From Bacillota bacterium (GTDB taxonomy: Bacteria; Bacillota; Clostridia; Lachnospirales; Cellulosilyticaceae), in the NCBI GenBank assembly GCA_023457875.1, contig JAEXBC010000386.1, forward strand, positions 1-11,204: DNA of 11,204 nucleotides, written 5' to 3'. The notes under the pieces are model-generated. The model was not told the origin of the DNA. It ran no database searches and worked only from the letters and a program-made list of their open reading frames with translations. The stretch's first letter is position 1. Each line of letters starts with the position of its first letter. Of the stretch, positions 7,648 through 11,204 are shown one piece after another. The position numbers and the translations under genes were made by a program.

Positions 7648-7690
7648 AGATTATAACTAACTAGTAAAATAGGGTTATAATCTCTTTTTT
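7646..7690 (+). terminator. Intrinsic terminator after the pseudouridine synthase gene
   Basis: A perfect 12-bp stem (AGAGATTATAAC at 7646-7657 with GTTATAATCTCT at 7674-7685) encloses a 16-base loop and is followed by six T residues (7685-7690). The left arm overlaps the last two bases of the TAG stop. It lies between convergent genes; on the minus strand the hairpin is not followed by a clean T run, so termination there is less certain. Confidence 0.9.
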
Positions 7691-7696
7691 GTGAAG

Positions 7697-8566
7697 CTAT
7701 GAGCTTAATAGTTCAGGATTGTAGGTAGAAGCAATTTCATAGGCTTGATTAAGATTATGATCCAGTAAACAAAGCTGAATGGCTTTTTCGTATTCGCCAG
7801 TGGATAAGAGTAGTCTAATGGATTCTGAGTAGGCTTTATCTAGATTATAATAATAGACAGCTTGGTGTGGATTATAAGGTTCTACACACTTAGCGGCAAA
7901 GGTATAATGCTTCTTTTCAGCCTCAATTTCTCCGATTAACAAACGCGTAGAGGCAATGAGTTTTTCTTCTTTCATTTGATTTGCACATTCTAAAGCGGAA
8001 TAATAGTCATCTAGTGCAATAAATATTTTAAAGGCTTCATCGTATTGTTTTGTGAAATATAATACCAAAGCAAATTCTCCCACTTCCTTTAAGCCTCTAT
8101 CTTTTTCAAGGGAGTTTTTGCAACGTTTAAAGCAATCAATGGCTTTTAGCGCATCGTAGTTTTGTAAAAAGCAATAGCCAGCTTCGTAATAAGCCTGTTC
8201 ACTTAGATATAGCTTAGCTGCCTTTTGAATATCAAAATAGCTATAAAAGTACGCTGCTTTTTTGATGTTTTGAATATGTAAACATATTTTTGCACCACGT
8301 TCATAATATTTTTTTTCATCAGCTAAGGCAATGGCTTTATGATATAAGCCTTGTTTTTGATAACAGATAATAAGATGTTTGTACGCGTGAGCTTTTTCAA
8401 AACAGATTGCGGCATCTATATATTCCTTTAAATCTAGATAGTAAATGCCAGCCCAAAAAGAAAGGTTATTTTCTGCAAGTATTTTTGCCTTTTGTAGGGC
8501 AGGATAGGTGAAGAATTTAAAACCAGTTTTCATACAGTCGATTAAAAAGTTTAGATAGCGTATCAA
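7697..8566 (-). CDS. TPR-like alpha-solenoid protein of unknown function
   Basis: The 289-residue product consists almost entirely of short helical repeats rich in Tyr, Ala, Leu, Lys and Cys, with the recurring pattern xYxxAxxxF/C. Examples are KEYIDAAICFEKA (47-59), QAYYEAGYCFLQN, YDALKAIDCFKRC, KQYDEAFKIFIAL, DYYSALECANQM and GEYEKAIQLCLL. Units are about 18-35 residues, like degenerate TPR or clathrin-type solenoid repeats. There is no signal peptide or catalytic motif, so it probably acts as a cytoplasmic protein-binding scaffold; the partner is unknown. The start is TTG at 8566, supported by AAGGAGG seven bases upstream; an ATG at codon 12 is a weaker alternative without such a site. It is the only minus-strand gene in the window, divergent from recU and convergent with the pseudouridine synthase gene. 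Confidence 0.85.
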   Translation of the reverse strand: MIRYLNFLIDCMKTGFKFFTYPALQKAKILAENNLSFWAGIYYLDLKEYIDAAICFEKAHAYKHLIICYQKQGLYHKAIALADEKKYYERGAKICLHIQNIKKAAYFYSYFDIQKAAKLYLSEQAYYEAGYCFLQNYDALKAIDCFKRCKNSLEKDRGLKEVGEFALVLYFTKQYDEAFKIFIALDDYYSALECANQMKEEKLIASTRLLIGEIEAEKKHYTFAAKCVEPYNPHQAVYYYNLDKAYSESIRLLLSTGEYEKAIQLCLLDHNLNQAYEIASTYNPELLSS

Positions 8567-8571
8567 AGAAG

Positions 8572-8580
8572 CACCTCCTT
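8572..8580 (-). promoter_or_regulatory. Ribosome binding site supporting a TTG start
   Basis: On the minus strand AAGGAGGTG (8580 down to 8572) is a near-perfect anti-16S match. AAGGAGG ends seven bases before the TTG at 8566, which identifies this rare start codon for the solenoid gene. Confidence 0.85.
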
Positions 8581-8583
8581 ATC

Positions 8584-8617
8584 ATTGGTAAAATATGTTA
8601 ATTACTATTATACCAAT
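8584..8617. repeat. Inverted repeat in the recU/solenoid intergenic region (candidate operator)
   Basis: ATTGGTA (8584-8590) and TACCAAT (8611-8617) form a perfect 7-bp inverted repeat with a 20-bp spacer. The right arm overlaps the -10 box of the minus-strand promoter, and the left arm lies just after that promoter's expected start site. This placement fits a repressor operator, but seven base pairs in AT-rich DNA may be chance. Confidence 0.3.
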
Positions 8618-8634
8618 AATTTACAAAAAATCAA
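8607..8634 (-). promoter_or_regulatory. Promoter of the alpha-solenoid gene (extended -10)
   Basis: On the minus strand TTGATT (8634-8629) is followed after 16 bases by TATAAT (8612-8607), which carries the TGG extension of an extended -10 element. Transcription would start near 8600, giving a leader of about 35 nt. The -35 box lies only 16 bases from the recU start codon, so activity here could interfere with recU transcription. Confidence 0.65.
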
Positions 8635-8637
8635 GAA

Positions 8638-8643
8638 AAGAGG
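8638..8643 (+). promoter_or_regulatory. Ribosome binding site that sets the recU start
   Basis: AAGAGG lies seven bases before the ATG at 8651. The longer in-frame reading from TTG at 8585 would add 22 residues (MVKYVNYYYTNN...) that have no Shine-Dalgarno and do not resemble the RecU N-terminus. Confidence 0.7.
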
Positions 8644-8650
8644 AAAAAAT

Positions 8651-9187
8651 ATGGGTTATTGGAATACTAGGGGACTAAGGGGTAATGAGTTAGAAGAACA
8701 AATTAATGTGACGAATACACTTTATTTAGAAAGAAATTTAGCAGTGGTCCAAAAAATACCAACGCCTATTAAACCTATCCGTATTGATCAAGAAAATCGA
8801 ACCATTACACTGGCCTATTTTGAGCAGAAGAGTACGGTTGACTATATTGGTGTCGTTCAAGGCATTGCCATTTGCTTTGATGCAAAGGAGACAACCAAGA
8901 ATTTTTTACCTATGAGTAATATTCATGAGCATCAACTTAGGTTTATGAGTGATTTTAAAAAGCAAGGCGGTGAATCCTTTTTAATTGTTTTCTTCAAAAA
9001 ATATGATGAATACTATTTTTTGCCCATTGAGGAATTAGAGCGCCTCTATCAAGCGTCTAAGCAGGGGGGAAGAAAATCCATTCCCTATACGAAGTTTGAA
9101 AAGAAGTACCTTATTCCAATTGAAGGCGGCGTATATATTCATTATTTGAAGGTGCTTAAAGACTACATAGATGCTAGGTATGTATAA
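8651..9187 (+). CDS. recU: Holliday junction resolvase RecU family protein
   Basis: The 178-residue product matches RecU, the Firmicutes endonuclease that cuts four-way DNA junctions in recombinational repair and chromosome segregation. Family landmarks in order are NTRGLRGNELEEQIN (5-19), NTLYLERNLAVVQKIPTPI (22-40), AYFEQKSTVDYIGVVQG (55-71), ICFDAKET (74-81), IHEHQ (91-95) and, near the C-terminus, QGGRKSIPY. Catalytic metal-site residues can be read as D64, D77 and K79; B. subtilis RecU has Asp, Glu and Lys at the same spacing, so the second acid is Asp instead of Glu here. The ATG at 8651 is set by its ribosome binding site. No strong sigma-A promoter is seen upstream, only a weak TTGGTA/TATACC pair at 8585-8614. 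The lipoprotein gene follows after 41 bases. Confidence 0.9.
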   Translation: MGYWNTRGLRGNELEEQINVTNTLYLERNLAVVQKIPTPIKPIRIDQENRTITLAYFEQKSTVDYIGVVQGIAICFDAKETTKNFLPMSNIHEHQLRFMSDFKKQGGESFLIVFFKKYDEYYFLPIEELERLYQASKQGGRKSIPYTKFEKKYLIPIEGGVYIHYLKVLKDYIDARYV

Positions 9188-9216
9188 AAAAGGTAAACAT
9201 TGACAATAATACCTAT

Positions 9217-9225
9217 GAGGTGAGG
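9217..9225 (+). promoter_or_regulatory. Ribosome binding site that sets the lipoprotein start
   Basis: GAGGTGAGG places its GAGGTG core six bases before the ATG at 9229. The in-frame GTG at 9220 lies inside this site, and the shorter product begins with a normal lipoprotein signal (MRKKMPKG). Confidence 0.7.
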
Positions 9226-9228
9226 CAA

Positions 9229-10449
9229 ATGAGAAAAAAAATGCCGAAAGGATTATTGTTACTATGCCTTGTTTTAGGTGTATCGCATATCAGTGGTTGT
9301 GCAACGAGTACGGCTTCTAACCATCAAGAGGTTGCTCTTGATGAAAAGACGAAGAAGCAAGTTCCTCTAGAGCTTTATGTAGAAGATGACATTAAAAGAG
9401 GTATTTATGAGCCTACCACAGGGATTTATACTGGCGCATATGTAGAGAAGGATGCCAATGTAGCAGGTGATCTACTTGCCTACGAAAAAATAGTTGGGCA
9501 AACCCAAATTTTCAAGGTGTTTGAATACAATTTAAAAGAAAGTCTTCCCTCTCAAGAAATTCTAAAATGTATTGCGCAAAAAAAAGTACCTTATATAAAG
9601 ATTGTTTTAAGATCAGATTGTGATTTAACGCCTTTATATCATCTTATTTTTGATTTAAAGGGTTCTTATAATGTGCCTGTTTTTATTGAGCTATATCCCC
9701 TTACAAGTCAAAGCTATACACCGCTTCAGTACAAAAAAACCTATCAAAGAGCCTATGAGATTATTCATAAATATGTGAAGCAAGCCGTGATTGTCTGGAG
9801 CACGGATGAAACAAGAGTTTTAGATATGCCTGTTTATTATCCCGGTGATAAATATGTAGATTGGGTAGGCATTAATATCTATATTCCGCGTTATAAGAAG
9901 GGTGAACGCTATATTTATCAAGGAACGCAAAATCTTGATTTTTGGTATAAGAACTTTCAGCATACGAAACCGATGCTGATTTCTTCCTTGGCGATTTCTC
10001 ATTTTTCGAGGGTGGATCATGTTTATACCATTAGTGAGACCCAGGAACAGCTAGATTTATTTTATAATCAAGTGCTAACCTCTTATCCTAGATTAAGAGG
10101 AATTTTATATATGGATATTGATATGCAAGAAGTAAGTAAGAAGGGACAAGAGGATTATCGCTTAACAAGTCAGCCGGGACTTATTGAGACCATGAAACTT
10201 TTATCTGCGCCACTTGAGTGCTTAGATCACTTAGATTTCGAGGCTAAAGATGAAGAGAAGTGCTATATGAAGTACAGTATTATCGGAACCTACTTTGAGG
10301 ATGAACTCTATATTTCAGAAGAATATATTACAAGTTGTTTTCCAAAGGTGCCCTTAAGGAAAATCAGTACGAAGCAAGATTTAAGTGGGGAAATTTATTA
10401 TGCCTATAATGAACTTAGCGAGTACTGTACTTGTTACTATAAGACATAA
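9229..10449 (+). CDS. Lipoprotein with a glycoside hydrolase family 26-like TIM-barrel domain, probably non-catalytic
   Basis: The 406-residue product starts with a lipoprotein signal: basic RKKMPK, a hydrophobic core, and lipobox ISGC with Cys24 as the lipidated residue, so it should be anchored on the outer face of the membrane. Residues about 50-320 resemble GH26 mannanase-type barrels: IVWSTD (188-193), then YYPGDKYVDWVGINIY (203-218), KPMLIS (247-252) and RGILYMDID on the last strands. The usual acid/base segment (HEMN-like) reads FIELYPLTSQ (152-161), and the nucleophile position after KPxxxx is Ser253 instead of Glu. Both catalytic glutamates therefore seem absent. The last 80 residues hold five cysteines (331, 345, 370, 400, 402) and may be a separate small domain. 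The ATG at 9229 is chosen because GAGGTG (9217-9222) sits six bases upstream. The fold call rests on motif reading alone. Confidence 0.75.
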   Translation: MRKKMPKGLLLLCLVLGVSHISGCATSTASNHQEVALDEKTKKQVPLELYVEDDIKRGIYEPTTGIYTGAYVEKDANVAGDLLAYEKIVGQTQIFKVFEYNLKESLPSQEILKCIAQKKVPYIKIVLRSDCDLTPLYHLIFDLKGSYNVPVFIELYPLTSQSYTPLQYKKTYQRAYEIIHKYVKQAVIVWSTDETRVLDMPVYYPGDKYVDWVGINIYIPRYKKGERYIYQGTQNLDFWYKNFQHTKPMLISSLAISHFSRVDHVYTISETQEQLDLFYNQVLTSYPRLRGILYMDIDMQEVSKKGQEDYRLTSQPGLIETMKLLSAPLECLDHLDFEAKDEEKCYMKYSIIGTYFEDELYISEEYITSCFPKVPLRKISTKQDLSGEIYYAYNELSEYCTCYYKT

Positions 10450-10474
10450 AAAAGTAAGCATGTATTGTTTCAAA

Positions 10475-10531
10475 CCACCATATATTTTAAAGAGAGCCTT
10501 AGCCATTAAAAGGAGTGAGAATATATGGTGG
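10475..10531 (+). promoter_or_regulatory. Long inverted repeat enclosing the prkA ribosome binding site and start codon
   Basis: CCACCATATAT (10475-10485) is a perfect 11-bp inverted match to ATATATGGTGG (10521-10531). Inward the stem can extend through U-A, U-G and U-A pairs to 14 bp (10475-10488 with 10518-10531). The right arm contains the prkA ATG (10525-10527), and the 29-base loop contains the Shine-Dalgarno AAAAGGAG (10508-10515). In mRNA this would bury the start codon. Five T residues (10533-10537) follow, so a terminator/attenuator or a DNA operator are alternatives. Confidence 0.55.
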
Positions 10532-11204
10532 ATTTTTCTAAGCTCATATTAGAAGACAGAAAAGTAAGAAAAATAGAGAAATTTAGGGGAACCTTTTTAG
10601 AGTATTTGGACTTACTGAGAGAAGATCCTAGTTGCTATCAATTAGCACACGAACGGCTATACCATTTACTTATTGAACCAGGAGTTGAACATATTAGGAC
10701 TGAGGAAGATGCTAGATTAATGCGCATTTATGGCAAAGAAGTCATTAAGAAGTACGCTTATTTTAAGGATGACTTTTTTGGTATTGATGAAACGATTATG
10801 AAAATTGCCCGTTATTTTTGTTCAGCAGCCATGCGAGGTGAAGAAGCACGGCAAGTGCTTTATTTAGTTGGACCAGTGGGGGCTGGCAAATCTTCACTCA
10901 TTGACGCCATAAAAAGACTTTTAGAACAAAGTCCTCCTATATATGCACTTGAAGGTTGTCCAATGCGGGAAGAACCCCTTCATCTTTTACCTAAGCATTT
11001 AAGAGGGCAAATCGAAAATTTGCTAAACATTAAAATTGAAGGAGATTTGTGCCCTGTATGTAAATATCGTCTTTTGCAGGAATATAATGGTGAGTATGAG
11101 AAGTTTCCAGTGATACAAACAGATTTCTCTATTCGTTCCCGAAAAGGGATAGGTGTTGTACCGCCTGTAGATCCTAATAATCAAGATACGTCGGTTTTAA
11201 TCGG
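10525..11204 (+). CDS. prkA: PrkA family serine protein kinase / AAA+ protein, N-terminal part (partial)
   Basis: The reading frame is open from the ATG at 10525 to the window end, giving 226 codons of a protein that is normally about 630-640 residues. PrkA (YeaG in E. coli) is a cytoplasmic AAA+ protein first described as a serine kinase; in Bacillus subtilis it affects sporulation and has been reported as an ATP-dependent protease. The Walker A motif is GPVGAGKS at residues 116-123. The family signature follows: GCPMREEPLHLLP from 144, CPVC at 176-179 (with C145 possibly forming a metal site), FSIRSRKGIGVVPPVDP and NNQDTSVLIG at the window edge. AAAAGGAG nine bases upstream is the ribosome binding site, within a potential hairpin. 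In many genomes yhbH and spoVR-like genes follow prkA; here that lies outside the window. Confidence 0.93.
   Translation, partial: MVDFSKLILEDRKVRKIEKFRGTFLEYLDLLREDPSCYQLAHERLYHLLIEPGVEHIRTEEDARLMRIYGKEVIKKYAYFKDDFFGIDETIMKIARYFCSAAMRGEEARQVLYLVGPVGAGKSSLIDAIKRLLEQSPPIYALEGCPMREEPLHLLPKHLRGQIENLLNIKIEGDLCPVCKYRLLQEYNGEYEKFPVIQTDFSIRSRKGIGVVPPVDPNNQDTSVLI

Noticed and set aside
8585..8650. 22-residue N-terminal extension of RecU from TTG 8585
   Set aside because: There is no ribosome binding site, the peptide is unlike RecU, and it would run across the promoter region of the divergent gene.
9200..9205. Perfect TTGACA upstream of the lipoprotein gene
   Set aside because: No -10-like hexamer lies 16-18 bases downstream; that stretch is the ribosome binding site (AGGCAA). 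The match is probably chance.
10405..10410. Perfect TATAAT near the end of the lipoprotein gene as a prkA promoter
   Set aside because: It lies inside coding sequence (Ala-Tyr-Asn codons), and the -35 position reads TAAGTG, with no TGn extension.
1..11204. CRISPR arrays, tRNA genes, insertion sequences, prophage or toxin-antitoxin genes
   Set aside because: No regularly spaced repeats, cloverleaf-like segments, transposase or integrase motifs were seen on either strand.

Overview
The window reads as chromosomal DNA of a low-GC Firmicute of the class Clostridia, probably a Lachnospirales-type anaerobe. This is an inference from AT-rich codon use, strong AAGGAGG-type ribosome binding sites, GTG/TTG starts, the recG-rsmD-coaD gene order, a RecU-type Holliday junction resolvase (a Firmicutes family) and a PrkA kinase homologue. 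No tRNA, rRNA, CRISPR array, insertion sequence or phage gene is visible. Almost all of the window is densely coding.

Region 1 (1-1997) is a housekeeping operon on the plus strand: the 3' end of recG, then rsmD, coaD and a small helical protein of unknown function. It ends at a strong intrinsic terminator. Region 2 (2038-5066) is a single-gene unit with a near-consensus sigma-A promoter, a 967-residue M16C (PreP-like) zinc metallopeptidase and its own terminator. Region 3 (5067-7690) starts with an AT-rich 259-bp gap holding one good and one weaker promoter candidate. An operon of three genes follows: a short-chain dehydrogenase/reductase, an unrecognised two-helix membrane protein and an RluA-family pseudouridine synthase. 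It ends at a perfect 12-bp terminator hairpin.

Region 4 (7697-8566, minus strand) encodes a TPR-like alpha-solenoid protein of unknown role. It is transcribed divergently from recU, and the roughly 85-bp shared control region contains an inverted repeat. Region 5 (8651 to the window end) has recU, then a lipoprotein resembling family 26 glycoside hydrolases (GH26) but apparently without the catalytic glutamates, then the 5' part of prkA. The prkA start codon lies inside one arm of an 11-bp perfect inverted repeat (14 bp with extension), with the Shine-Dalgarno sequence in the loop.

Most of the window is ordinary core genome, and I do not see a complete new multi-gene system. The points most worth a second look are the putative pseudo-glycosidase lipoprotein, the hairpin over the prkA start, and the solenoid gene sharing its control region with recU. 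Four starts were moved inward from the longest possible ORF because of Shine-Dalgarno placement: the dehydrogenase to 5326, the pseudouridine synthase to 6679, recU to 8651 and the lipoprotein to 9229.
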